Below are positions 15,226 through 23,909 of a stretch of DNA of 38,864 nt, in pieces; the first letter of the stretch is position 1, and each line of letters starts with the position of its first letter. This stretch comes from Phocaeicola coprophilus DSM 18228 = JCM 13818 (GTDB taxonomy: Bacteria; Bacteroidota; Bacteroidia; Bacteroidales; Bacteroidaceae): assembly GCF_000157915.1 (NCBI RefSeq), contig NZ_EQ973650.1, forward strand, positions 120,466 to 159,329, read 5' to 3'. The notes beneath the pieces are model-generated. The model was given only the letters and a program-made list of their open reading frames with translations, made no database searches and was not told the DNA's origin. The translations under genes were made by a program, and so were the position numbers.

Positions 15226-15664
15226 GACTAATCCGATGCAGAAAACGAAATGACGGTATGCTGACAGCGTGCAGCGAACTATCATTATCCGATAAGCTTC
15301 TCTGATTTCATGCAGATTGGAGACTTTGTCGCCTTCAGTCCTTTTATACAGTCTCAGAGTGCTTCTCCAGTCTTTTATAGATATTCTTTATATCGCACAT
15401 CGGCAGTTCTTATCTGAGAGATTTTGTATGCAAAGATACAGCTTTAGAATGGTCGTCAAGTAACGCTGCGCTAACAGTTCCCGGATACTTGTGGCAGCCT
15501 TCCGCATATCGAAGATTTGGGTATTCCACTTCATTCCATTCACTGTTTACTTGCCTTATCCATCCTTTCCTTGCTGTCAATTTCGCATAAAAATCATTCC
15601 TGACAAGAAGCCGAAAGAGCTTCAAGTAAAGGGAATAAAGTTTAATCATTTAAATTTCAAAATT
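15226..15664. promoter_or_regulatory. Cassette leader F
   Basis: A leader closely related to E. Minus-strand promoter: -7 TATCTTTG (plus 15431-15438), -33 TTG (plus 15457-15460), 18 nt apart. The end is hairpin GAAGC/GCTTC (15607-15623) with a loop identical to that of E, then AAAGGG (15628-15633), 31 nt before the ATG. Stretch 15226-15360 between the previous fragment and the related part shows no gene. Confidence 0.65.
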
Positions 15665-16150
15665 ATGCACAGCCGAATTTTTCAGATTTCTAAAATGTGG
15701 ATAGAAAAAGAAAACTATCTGAATGAAGACACTCTCCATCAAGGAGATGGCAGTTTCTATGACTATTGTGCGGAGATAGATGACGAAGAACGTAAGGAGG
15801 ATATTCGTTATTTGGTCAATACTGCTCTACCAAAAGATATGTTCGAACTTGTAGGTGATGACACCATACGCTACATTGGTGGTGTGGAACAATGGAAAGA
15901 GAACTTTGTGACTAACATCCGTAAGAAAGCTGAAGCTATTACGACGGAAAATATGTTGGAGTTTGTAGGCCCTGTTTATCAACTTGAAAAGGCATTGGAA
16001 AATCCATTGGATATTGCGTATCATTTCTATTTGGACGGAGAGGGATACCAGTCATTTGCCGAAAAATCTTTTGCATTTATGGAGTTTGTCTGTACGCTTG
16101 AACCGGGAACGATACTCTATATCGGAGGAGTCATCGACTATCACTTCTGA
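15665..16150 (+). CDS. Unknown cassette protein, 161 aa
   Basis: A soluble, strongly acidic protein starting MHSRIFQISKMWIEKENYLN. I chose ATG 15665 because the longer frame from 15491 would translate the leader hairpin conserved with leader E. The product is mainly helical, with YDYCAEIDDEERKEDIRYLV, and has a hydrophobic end (FAFMEFVCTLEPGTILYIGG). I recognise no domain. It is followed by a hairpin terminator. Confidence 0.65.
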   Translation: MHSRIFQISKMWIEKENYLNEDTLHQGDGSFYDYCAEIDDEERKEDIRYLVNTALPKDMFELVGDDTIRYIGGVEQWKENFVTNIRKKAEAITTENMLEFVGPVYQLEKALENPLDIAYHFYLDGEGYQSFAEKSFAFMEFVCTLEPGTILYIGGVIDYHF

Positions 16151-16173
16151 TACTCCATATAATTTTTTTAAAG

Positions 16174-16198
16174 CCACCCGCAACTCAAGCGGGTGGTT
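16174..16198. terminator. Hairpin terminator
   Basis: CCACCCGC (16174-16181) pairs with GCGGGTGG (16189-16196). T-rich sequence follows on the plus strand (TTATCATCTT). It could also stop the roughly 165-nt RNA expected from the minus-strand promoter of leader G. Confidence 0.75.
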
Positions 16199-16581
16199 AT
16201 CATCTTCCTATATAACAGTCCGGTTACTTTTATAGACCATGTTCTGCCGAACCTCTGTTACCAATTCACAGCCTCTTTTACCGATTCTATATTACCTGTT
16301 CTAATTGTATTACATTCTCACAGTCCCGACATGCACCATTGTTTGTTTCGTGCGCAAAGGTACGGTGGCAAACGATGTTCAAGTACCGCTGTTGCTACCT
16401 GAAATGAAATTTGACGTAACCTTCCGCAATCACAGATTCCGGTATTCATAAAATTTCATTCCGGTTACTTGCTCATAGTTCTTGCATCCACCGTTGAAAA
16501 TGCACATGAAACAACCTCTTGGGTAAAGTCGGAAGGCTTCAAGAAGAGGGAAATAAAAAACAACTTAAAAAAATAAATGCA
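16199..16581. promoter_or_regulatory. Cassette leader G
   Basis: Minus-strand promoter: -7 TACCTTTG (plus 16355-16362), -33 TTG (plus 16380-16383), 17 nt apart. On its right is the block shared with leader D: AATGAAATTT and AAATTTCATT, a perfect 10-bp inverted repeat around a GTAACCTTCCGCAATC segment. The end element is AAGTCGGAAGGCTTC (a small hairpin, about 16526-16540) and AGAGGG (16545-16550), 31 nt before the ATG. Confidence 0.65.
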
Positions 16582-16776
16582 ATGAGAACTAAAACACTCT
16601 ACAGATGCGATGCACAGAAAATAGACATCAGTCGTTTCCCTAACTTTCACATAACAGGAAGTATAACCGGAATGAAGAAACTCTATTATGGCAAGAATGC
16701 TCTATTGGTACGTTGCGGAAGCTGGATTTACAACGTGTCAAGTGAACCCGAAGTTTATTATAATATAGCACATTAG
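16582..16776 (+). CDS. Small cassette protein, 64 aa
   Basis: 64 residues from ATG 16582; the longer frame begins with a TTG inside the leader's end hairpin. Sequence features: TLYRCDAQKIDISRFPNFHI, then GMKKLYYGKNALLVRCGSWI. It is basic, with two cysteines and a beta-like end. No family is known to me. It lies 4 nt before the next gene, so the two are coupled. Confidence 0.55.
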   Translation: MRTKTLYRCDAQKIDISRFPNFHITGSITGMKKLYYGKNALLVRCGSWIYNVSSEPEVYYNIAH

Positions 16777-16780
16777 TAGT

Positions 16781-17065
16781 ATGAAAAAAGGTTATAAAAA
16801 AGATTTTCAGAGTTGGAAAGGTATAGTAACTCTAAAATTACTTTGCTGCAATATAGCAGCAGGTCGTTTTGATTGGAAGAAATATTGTACGCCACAGCCT
16901 TATTGTGGTCAGGAGATTTGCGTTATACCGCTACATTGTTCTTATGGACAGATAGGCTACACTGTGTATTTCCCTTATTCTGATATGCCGGAAGTGGAAT
17001 ACGATTGGGAAATGAACAAATTAACTATTGACAAAGAGAATTGGGAGAATTATTTACAGAATTAA
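16781..17065 (+). CDS. Small cassette protein, 94 aa
   Basis: A 94-residue protein starting MKKGYKKDFQSWKGIVTLKL, with cysteines at CCNIAAG, YCTPQPYCGQEIC and LHCS. Six cysteines in the first 60 residues suggest metal or disulfide structure, but no standard finger spacing is present. The acidic end reads YDWEMNKLTIDKENWENYL. It starts 4 nt after the preceding gene, and the next start follows 10 nt after its stop. Confidence 0.55.
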   Translation: MKKGYKKDFQSWKGIVTLKLLCCNIAAGRFDWKKYCTPQPYCGQEICVIPLHCSYGQIGYTVYFPYSDMPEVEYDWEMNKLTIDKENWENYLQN

Positions 17066-17075
17066 TATTAAAAAT

Positions 17076-17447
17076 ATGGCACAGAATTTTTATACCAAAT
17101 GGCAGAACGCAATCCTTGCAGATGCAGGAGTCTATGTTTCAAAAAAATACCGCAGTTTCCAAACGGCCTTAGTACGTGAGATTTCCAAGTACGCAACAGC
17201 CGTTGGCGCAAAAGTAACATTCAACTTAAAGGGGCATTATAATACCTCTTGTTTCATAGAACGTAACGGTAAATTCGTTTACATCAGTCACTCTTCCGGT
17301 TTGTCCCGAATGGGTAGCGGTGTAAAAATAGAACTCGATTCTTTCTTAATCCGGACAGCCCAACACGCGAAAGATTACAGAGGGGGACATAATCAGTATT
17401 GCGATATAACAAATTTACAGTCTATGATAGATAATTTGTTAGAGTAA
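17076..17447 (+). CDS. Unknown cassette protein, 123 aa
   Basis: Starts MAQNFYTKWQNAILADAGVY; the start at 17076 fits the 10-nt gap, and the longer frame would overlap the upstream gene. A basic, helical first half (KKYRSFQTALVREISKYA) leads to beta-like segments (AKVTFNLKG, KFVYISHSSGLSRMGSG). No domain is recognised. It ends at a bidirectional terminator against the minus-strand operon. Confidence 0.6.
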   Translation: MAQNFYTKWQNAILADAGVYVSKKYRSFQTALVREISKYATAVGAKVTFNLKGHYNTSCFIERNGKFVYISHSSGLSRMGSGVKIELDSFLIRTAQHAKDYRGGHNQYCDITNLQSMIDNLLE

Positions 17448-17470
17448 TAAAATAAATTCAAGAAAAGGTA

Positions 17471-17498
17471 CGGAGCAAACAGCTCCGCATCTTTTTCC
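17471..17498. terminator. Bidirectional terminator between arrays
   Basis: CGGAGC (17471-17476) and GCTCCG (17482-17487) are followed by CATCTTTTTCC on the plus strand and by TACCTTTTCTTG on the minus strand. It separates the plus-strand cassette from the 3' end of the large minus-strand operon. Confidence 0.75.
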
Positions 17499-17501
17499 GT
17501 T

Positions 17502-19184
17502 TTATCGGCGCATTCCGCCGCTGTACTCTGCTTCTTGTAGCTCTTCCCGGTATTCCTCCATATTATTCAGCTTTTCGTTCACGGTTTGCAGGTTGGCATC
17601 CAACGAAGCATTATGGTCGTATGGGAAACGATGTTGTGCGACAAGTCCCGCATTAGTAACCGGCCCGATATCTATCATGTCGGATTCTTTATTATAGCTG
17701 ACATACAGCACATCACCATTCGGCATTTCAAATGCAGGAATCTTTTGTTGTGTCATGATAGCGAATTGTTCCGCAGCCATCTCCTTGGCTACCCCTTTTA
17801 ATGTATCTCCAGCATGTTCGATACCATAACGCCTGATATGGTCGCGTACTTCCTTTTCCGTGAATTTCAGCATCACTTCATAAGTTCCCCCGACACTCCC
17901 ATTGTACACCACAGCAAAATCCTTGTCCTCAATCAAAAGATTGTCTCCTCGGTTCTGTATGGGAGAAGAATAAGTATATTCTTCGTTAATGCCGTTACCG
18001 TCATAATACTCCTTGGCGAGAGTCAGCAGTCCTTCGTAGTCCCCCTTATCCTTGAATGCGTCCAACCGCATCGTGTCATCGGTAAGCTGAAGATAGGCCA
18101 CGGAAGAATAATACACTTTTTCTTTCGGTGCTACTGTTTGCTCTTCATCAATGTTCTGCTCCAATTCCAGTGCAATCTTATCCACCTTTTGGGTAATCAG
18201 AGAAGCCGCTCTTTTCACATCCAACAGAGTTGTCTTGATGAATTGTGGCGATTCCTTCAATTCGTCGAGCCATCCTTTGAGGTAGGCACAACTGTCCTCT
18301 TTTATATGTTTCGTCATGCCGTAACGTTGGGCAACCAATGCGCTGCCTAACTCGGCTACCAATTCTTCGCGCGCATACTCTGCCGAGCCGAAAGTTGTCG
18401 GCTTGATACGGTCGAGAACTCCTTCCGCACCGGTCGAGTGTGTCATCTCATGGAATAGTGTTCCATAGAACGCCTCTCCAGATTTGAACTGTTCCTTTTC
18501 CGGCACAACGATTTCATTTCTCGATATAGAGTAGTAAGCGTTATCCTGATGCTGTGGTTTGATCGGACAAATCCACAGATTGTCCTTTATCAGCGCATCG
18601 ACGGGAGCGAAGCTGAAATACTCTCCGTTCTCAATCTTCGGTAGCGAATACTCCTTTTCGAGTTTTTGCCACAGCTCCGGTCTTGCCTCCTGCAAGTTGG
18701 TCTGTGCCACGTTAAAGACTCGGAATACCTGCATCTTAGGATAAACATTGTATTCCTTCTTCTCGTTATCAGATAGTTTTTTGTAGTCATCATACTTAAT
18801 CTTCTCACCAGAATCCTTGTGTATGCAGGTGAATGTAGTCAGCATGATTGGGAATGATTTCTCTCCACGAAGTACAGAAACACGAGGTTTCTCCTGATTG
18901 TCCTTATCGGATTTGTTGAGCCGTTGTACACACTCAAAAGTGCAGAAGCGCGGAATCTTGTAACCTTCCTTTTCACAATGTATAAGCAACATAATGGCAT
19001 TCATGCCATTATACTCGCGTCCGGAAAGATTGCAGGGCCATTGTAACGCTTCTTCTGTGAACCATGGCTTTCTCCAATCCTTACGGATACTCTCGATTTT
19101 CTCAATCATCATTTCAGCGAAGAGGTCTAATGCTTTATCTTCGCTGTTCGGCCCGTCCGTGTGCTGTTTTTTATATCCGGCCAT
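17502..19184 (-). CDS. ArdC-type antirestriction protein with zincin domain
   Basis: 560 residues. The ArdC N-terminal ssDNA-binding region covers about residues 15-160 (WRKPWFTEE, LSGREYNGMNAIMLLIHCEK, RGEKSFPIMLTTF). A zincin-like metallopeptidase follows, with HEMTH at 245-249 and a downstream acidic helix (REELVAELGSAL) likely giving the third metal ligand. The C-terminal 200 residues (about 350-560) are of the polyvalent-protein type and unassigned. Family role: ArdC of plasmid pSA protects incoming DNA from restriction by binding ssDNA. It is the last gene of the minus-strand operon, starting 6 nt after the stop of the OB-fold gene. Confidence 0.85.
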   Translation of the reverse strand: MAGYKKQHTDGPNSEDKALDLFAEMMIEKIESIRKDWRKPWFTEEALQWPCNLSGREYNGMNAIMLLIHCEKEGYKIPRFCTFECVQRLNKSDKDNQEKPRVSVLRGEKSFPIMLTTFTCIHKDSGEKIKYDDYKKLSDNEKKEYNVYPKMQVFRVFNVAQTNLQEARPELWQKLEKEYSLPKIENGEYFSFAPVDALIKDNLWICPIKPQHQDNAYYSISRNEIVVPEKEQFKSGEAFYGTLFHEMTHSTGAEGVLDRIKPTTFGSAEYAREELVAELGSALVAQRYGMTKHIKEDSCAYLKGWLDELKESPQFIKTTLLDVKRAASLITQKVDKIALELEQNIDEEQTVAPKEKVYYSSVAYLQLTDDTMRLDAFKDKGDYEGLLTLAKEYYDGNGINEEYTYSSPIQNRGDNLLIEDKDFAVVYNGSVGGTYEVMLKFTEKEVRDHIRRYGIEHAGDTLKGVAKEMAAEQFAIMTQQKIPAFEMPNGDVLYVSYNKESDMIDIGPVTNAGLVAQHRFPYDHNASLDANLQTVNEKLNNMEEYREELQEAEYSGGMRR

Positions 19185-19189
19185 ATCCT

Positions 19190-19801
19190 TTACTGATTGG
19201 AATTAGACGAATCTGCTACATACTGTACAAGTTCTTCCACCTTGCATGAAACATTCAGCTTTCCGTTATATGCCGAAAGGGATATTTCACCTTTGGCATC
19301 CACTCGCACGCCCGGCTGTAACCATGCTTCGCGTTCTTTGCCAAAACAGAAAAAACGTACCCATTGGTATTCAAAGCCATCCTCTACTTTCTCCGTACTG
19401 AATGCCGAAAACATTGTGTAAGGCTGGTCTTTCTTATCCCTTTTTTCCTCGATATGCTGCCCGACCTTACCTCGAAATACTAATTCGCCCTTGACCGTAT
19501 CTTTCGCATCTGCCGTAGCTGTACGAATTTCGTTAATAAAAAGATTGAAATAAAGTTTGTCACCACGGTGTTTGAGATACATTGTCCCCGAAACCTCGAT
19601 GCGGGAACCATTTCGATATTTGGAAACCTCCTTTCCGGCAGTATCTTTGCTGACATCCACCTCAATAGGCATAGTCTTCCCGTCAGTGTCAGGGATCATT
19701 ACTCGAAGAGGAAAAACCAGGAACGTTTTCCCTTCCTTATTGGTGCGTATCGACGCATCACGTCCGATAACGCCACATACCGTAACATTACATTTTATCA
19801 T
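19190..19801 (-). CDS. Double OB-fold, SSB-like protein
   Basis: 203 residues with two OB-like halves. Residues 1-95 begin MIKCNVTVCGVIGRDASIRT and contain KTFLVFPLRVM, a typical SSB strand order. Residues 103-195 repeat it with GELVFRGKVGQHIEEK, FSAFSTEKVE, QWVRFFCFGKE and VRVDAKGEISLSAYNGKLNV. I infer ssDNA binding in a chain with two sites. It sits next to the ArdC gene, so the two may act together on transferred ssDNA. It is quite distinct from the single-fold SSB at 3021. Confidence 0.7.
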   Translation of the reverse strand: MIKCNVTVCGVIGRDASIRTNKEGKTFLVFPLRVMIPDTDGKTMPIEVDVSKDTAGKEVSKYRNGSRIEVSGTMYLKHRGDKLYFNLFINEIRTATADAKDTVKGELVFRGKVGQHIEEKRDKKDQPYTMFSAFSTEKVEDGFEYQWVRFFCFGKEREAWLQPGVRVDAKGEISLSAYNGKLNVSCKVEELVQYVADSSNSNQ

Positions 19802-19883
19802 TTCTATTGTCTTTTAATGTGATACATAATCACCCGACAACTGTGTTGCCATGATTTGTTGTTGAACTGCTAAATCATTGCTC

Positions 19884-20060
19884 TTAATCGGGTGCTCGTA
19901 TCATTGCCCAGATCAGCCATCCGGCAAGGAACAGTTGAACGCTCACGATAATGAGCGTTGCTACCCAGCCGAAGAGTTGGTAGCAGAGCAGGACATACAA
20001 GGCAAGGTAGGACAGTCCGAACAGACATCTGCATAGCTGTATCATCACGCATTTTACCAT
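19884..20060 (-). CDS. Small two-span membrane protein, 58 aa
   Basis: A 58-codon frame, ATG at 20060 and TAA at 19886-19884. Two hydrophobic segments are visible (LFGLSYLALYVLLCYQLFGW and VATLIIVSVQLFLAGWLIWA) with almost no loop. It lies 12 nt after the stop of the GH73-M23 gene, in the same operon. Small size and two adjacent spans recall holin-like or transfer-channel accessory proteins, but nothing shows either role. Confidence 0.6.
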   Translation of the reverse strand: MVKCVMIQLCRCLFGLSYLALYVLLCYQLFGWVATLIIVSVQLFLAGWLIWAMIRAPD

Positions 20061-20072
20061 ATCGCCACGCTT

Positions 20073-21629
20073 CTATCTTTTTAGGTTCTCTGTCTGTCCC
20101 TGCTGTTGGGACATCCCTTGTTCAAAATTCTGTGAAGCCGCTTCCGAGAGGATAACCGTATTCAGCATACCGGTTACACGTATCCTTTTGGCTTCTTCTG
20201 TGAGAGTATTGTTATTCAGTGTTGCCGACAGACGGCTTAACTCCGCAGTAGTCAACTCACGTGACATGCGCAGTTCTCCATTGTTCACTCGCAGAATAGC
20301 CTTTCCATTTTCACTGATTGCCAGTTCGCAGTTTTTCATGCCCGGTAATAATGATTTCAGATTGATGCGTCCACTATCCATTTGTTTGGATATGGCAGTC
20401 TTTTGCTCCTCCTCGTTCTTGTTGTCGATTTGTACGGCCAATAGCATAAGGGAACTAAAGGCTGTCATCGCCATCTCTACTATAGGGTCATTGCATCCTG
20501 ACATTCCCACACCGCTATCCTCTGACGAAAGCAACTTCTTCATCCATCCGTCGGGCGAAAGGTTTTTGCCGGCGGCATTCTCTTCTGTTCCTTTATATCG
20601 GGTGAGCAGGCTGTTCCCGTTGTGCAACACTTCCAATTTGATATTACCTTTCTGTGCGATTTCAGTCAGATAAGCCGCAGGGTCGATGTCACGCTTTGTT
20701 CCGTCTGCATAGAAGTTTGTCACGCCGAAATGTAGATGTTCGCCCGTTGTACGTGTACCTGTGTTGCCCGATGTGCCGAGCTTCCCACCGGCTTGTACTA
20801 CATCACCGACCTTTACAGTAACCTCCTTAAGGTGCATATAAGTACATTGTACCTTGCTGCCATCCGTTCTGGTATATTCCACAGTCAGCGATTTTCCACC
20901 GGGCGTGTTCTTATTCTGATTCACAGCCACCACCTTCCCGTTGTTCTCAGTAGCCAGTACCGCATCGCCATTGCAACGGATATCAATTCCCTTGTGCATC
21001 TGTTGTTTCGTGTTGTCCATCGGATCTTGCCGCATACCGAAAGGCGAGGTAACAAAAAGAAACTCTTCACGCTCTACCGGGAATGAGTACTTCGCACCAT
21101 ACTCTGAATTTTCAGACGTTCGGAGAGGATTATGTTCCGTACCGAACCGCTTACCCTGTGTCTCCATTTCCTGCATCACCAGTTTGTCATACTGCTGTAA
21201 GCCATTTTGCTCTATAATCCGTTGCAGACTCTCGGCATATTCTCCGCCTGTGGCATAACCGGCCTGTTCGATATTTTGTGTCCAACCCTTGTAATCGTCG
21301 GGCGAAAGTGCAAAACATTGGGCATAGCGGCTGTTTTCTTTTAAAAAACGGGAGTGGTGTTCGTATGAATCACCCACACTGTCATAACTGCAAAACTTCT
21401 CATTCGGCTTATCGTCAGTATATATACCATACCTTCCTCCTTCGGCAATCCATGCAGGCGTAGCCTTGATGCCAAAATGATTGTTCTCGTTTTGCGCCAA
21501 ACGGCTTTGCCCGTTGGAACTTTCCAGTATGCCTTGTGCCAACGTCACGGATGCGGGGATTCCGTACCGGCGCATCTGCTCCATAGCATACTCTGCATAT
21601 TTCATTGCGTATTGTTGGTTCTTGCTCAT
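20073..21629 (-). CDS. Peptidoglycan hydrolase: GH73 glucosaminidase + M23 peptidase
   Basis: 518 residues. Residues 1-145 are a glucosaminidase/GH73-type domain (ASVTLAQGILESSNGQSRLA with candidate acid Glu36; NNHFGIK; CSYDSVGDSYEHHSRFL). Residues 180-330 are an M23 metallopeptidase with H212-xxx-D216 and H298-x-H300, all ligands present. The last 170 residues are unassigned and include a hydrophobic stretch near 385-410. No signal peptide is visible, so it is exported by another path or delivered by the transfer channel. Family role: opens peptidoglycan locally, the usual task of the lytic enzyme in conjugation systems, which often combine two such domains. Confidence 0.85.
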   Translation of the reverse strand: MSKNQQYAMKYAEYAMEQMRRYGIPASVTLAQGILESSNGQSRLAQNENNHFGIKATPAWIAEGGRYGIYTDDKPNEKFCSYDSVGDSYEHHSRFLKENSRYAQCFALSPDDYKGWTQNIEQAGYATGGEYAESLQRIIEQNGLQQYDKLVMQEMETQGKRFGTEHNPLRTSENSEYGAKYSFPVEREEFLFVTSPFGMRQDPMDNTKQQMHKGIDIRCNGDAVLATENNGKVVAVNQNKNTPGGKSLTVEYTRTDGSKVQCTYMHLKEVTVKVGDVVQAGGKLGTSGNTGTRTTGEHLHFGVTNFYADGTKRDIDPAAYLTEIAQKGNIKLEVLHNGNSLLTRYKGTEENAAGKNLSPDGWMKKLLSSEDSGVGMSGCNDPIVEMAMTAFSSLMLLAVQIDNKNEEEQKTAISKQMDSGRINLKSLLPGMKNCELAISENGKAILRVNNGELRMSRELTTAELSRLSATLNNNTLTEEAKRIRVTGMLNTVILSEAASQNFEQGMSQQQGQTENLKR

Positions 21630-21640
21630 TTCCTTACTCC

Positions 21641-23890
21641 TTATCTATGAAAACCTCTGTGTGTTTCTTGTTCCTCCATGTCACTTATAGCAACCCGTGC
21701 CCCGGCACGGACGAGCTTAGACAGATAGTTGTCGAGCTGCTCCGTTGAAAATTCCGTTGAAGCCGTAATGTCCCCTTCCGGATACTCTTTTAGGGTTATG
21801 CCCAATATCTTTGCACCCTGTACCGCATCTTCGTTATAGAGCCGATAACCATCTTTCGTGCGAAGCAGTTGCAAGGCATCGGGATGATTCGCTTTAAGTT
21901 TGTCCCACAACTGCCGTTCCGGTGAAATACCCTTGTTGTCTGATTCCGTCCGTTCCTGCGCTACCGTTTCTATCGGCCACAACTCTGCTTCTTTCTGTTG
22001 TTTCTCTCCGGTGTGTGCCTCCTGCGATTGTCCTTTTTGTAGTACGTCTGCGAATAAGGTAGCTGCCAAATGACGTTTGTAGCTGTCACGCTCTTCCGCT
22101 ATCCACATCCGCTGCCACTGTTGCGGAGTGACACTTCGGGCAGGCTGTTTCTGCCCATCAATAGTTGCGACGCATTGTATGCCGTCTTGTTTGGTTTTGA
22201 AAACCGAAACACGCTGGATACGGTTCAAGTCTATTTCCGGCATTTCGCTGCTGAACAAATCCACCTTCAGGTCAGGTTTGACCTCGGCCAGCGCATAATA
22301 CTTGTGCGCCAGTTCCATCCGAACCTTACCGATGTTATCCATTGCTTGCTTGAGTGTTGAAAAGAAGCGGTTTATATCTTCTTTATCAGGATAGATGCTA
22401 TATCCGCTCTTATTTTCGGGTTTGATATAAAGTGCCCATCGTTTCTTATCATCTTGAATCATCTCTACGTGGTCAAATCCGATCTCATTCGCCTGTTTGA
22501 CCGCTGACGCCACGTCCAGTGTGGAGAGCTTCTCCATTGCCCAATTCTTCAGCCGGGCCAGCATAATTATCTTCTCGGCAAAATAACTGTCATCGGGTCG
22601 ATAACCTAATGCACCATCCGTATTGTAGAAGCGTACCTGCTCGATTCCATCTTTCTGCAACGCTCGCATGATACGTCCCTTGTTCATTCCCGGTATCTCG
22701 TTATCTGCCTCTGTAGAAGCCCCTGCTGGAAGAATTACATCTGCGGTTTTTGCCTGTGGGTCAATAACAAGCACAATTTTTTTCGTTTCTTTATCCGGAT
22801 GCTGCCGAATCTCGTTCGACACAAAATAATGTTTGGGCATTTGCTCCTGCATGGTTGAAGTGTCTCGCCGGTTGCGCATGGTGGCGTATTCGATTTTCTC
22901 GCCCCGTTCCGCTTTATTGATTACTTCGATGGCATTGTTTACGTCACTTTCGAGAGCGTCCATCAAGTTCGGGTTCTCTTTTAGCTCCCGGCACCAGTAT
23001 TCCACTGTCTTCAGACTTTCTTCAGACAACCGTGCTGGCAACCCCAGTTCCAACATTTTAATCCCTGAAGCCAGTTCCACTACCAACCGTTCCTGTCTGA
23101 CAGCATCCTCCGAAGGAGCCACACCGTTCTTCATCACCATACCTTCACGCGCTAATCGTTGTTGGTGTCCGGTAGCACTCACGATTTGCCGCAAGGCTTC
23201 CTGTATATAGTCGTGATAATGTCTGAACTCTCTTTGTCGCGGCATATAGACCGCATCCTTATCTGTTTCGTAGTGGGGTACACCGCTTCCATCCAAACGA
23301 ACAGGCACAAGGTTGTCTCGCATCCTCAGTAGGAAGTCGTTGAATTGAATATGCAACCGTCGGTTGTCAGCTTCCGTATATCCTCTTTCCACTGCACTTC
23401 CATACCGCCGCAACGTCGTTTCGTATCGCTCCTTATCCACGTAGGGTAGTGTCGTCTGGTCAATGTTGAACAAAGTGCGAATTTCACGGTTATGTACACC
23501 TTTATATAATTTTTGTTCCTCTTCATACAGTTTCATGTAGTCATCACGACTGATAACCTGTTCTGGATTATTGCGGTGAACGTACTTGTTCCAATTATAA
23601 AACAAAAATGGAACGCCTTGCTCATTCTCACGCACCGAGGCTCCTTGTGCCTTGGCATCGCTGAATAGCGTGAACTGGTTGGTTTTGCATCCATTTTTAT
23701 CAGAATGCAGCGTCATGAATAGTGCATTGAATGCGCTGACAGAAACACCCTTTGGATAGAAGCGCGGGTATCCCTTTCCTGATGCGTTGAGCCAGTGTCC
23801 ACCGGCATTCGAGGCTTCACTCAAAGCCGTAGAAAGCAAGGTGATTTGTTTTTCCTCGGCTTTCTTTTCGATTTGCGATTTTTCTTTCAT
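21641..23890 (-). CDS. Polyvalent protein: ArdC-like N-terminus and MutS-I-like C-terminus
   Basis: 749 residues. The first 110 contain WLNASGKGYPRFYPKG, VSAFNALFMTLHSDKNG and GVPFLFYNWNKYVHR, the ArdC-like ssDNA-binding N-terminal pattern of Bacteroides mobile elements. The middle (about 115-640) is long and unassigned. The last 90 residues (661-749) read LWDKLKANHPDALQLLRTKDGY...DA...ILGITL...TEQLDNYLSKLVRAG..VAI, which follows MutS mismatch-binding domain I. Neither a metallopeptidase motif nor a MutS ATPase is present. I infer a DNA-handling protein moved with, or acting on, transferred DNA. It starts 19 nt after the previous stop. Confidence 0.7.
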   Translation of the reverse strand: MKEKSQIEKKAEEKQITLLSTALSEASNAGGHWLNASGKGYPRFYPKGVSVSAFNALFMTLHSDKNGCKTNQFTLFSDAKAQGASVRENEQGVPFLFYNWNKYVHRNNPEQVISRDDYMKLYEEEQKLYKGVHNREIRTLFNIDQTTLPYVDKERYETTLRRYGSAVERGYTEADNRRLHIQFNDFLLRMRDNLVPVRLDGSGVPHYETDKDAVYMPRQREFRHYHDYIQEALRQIVSATGHQQRLAREGMVMKNGVAPSEDAVRQERLVVELASGIKMLELGLPARLSEESLKTVEYWCRELKENPNLMDALESDVNNAIEVINKAERGEKIEYATMRNRRDTSTMQEQMPKHYFVSNEIRQHPDKETKKIVLVIDPQAKTADVILPAGASTEADNEIPGMNKGRIMRALQKDGIEQVRFYNTDGALGYRPDDSYFAEKIIMLARLKNWAMEKLSTLDVASAVKQANEIGFDHVEMIQDDKKRWALYIKPENKSGYSIYPDKEDINRFFSTLKQAMDNIGKVRMELAHKYYALAEVKPDLKVDLFSSEMPEIDLNRIQRVSVFKTKQDGIQCVATIDGQKQPARSVTPQQWQRMWIAEERDSYKRHLAATLFADVLQKGQSQEAHTGEKQQKEAELWPIETVAQERTESDNKGISPERQLWDKLKANHPDALQLLRTKDGYRLYNEDAVQGAKILGITLKEYPEGDITASTEFSTEQLDNYLSKLVRAGARVAISDMEEQETHRGFHR

Positions 23891-23909
23891 CGTTTATTTG
23901 ATTATAGGA

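Noticed and set aside
15491-15664. 58-codon extension of the 161-aa cassette protein
   Set aside because: It would translate leader sequence that is shared almost word for word with leader E before an unrelated gene.
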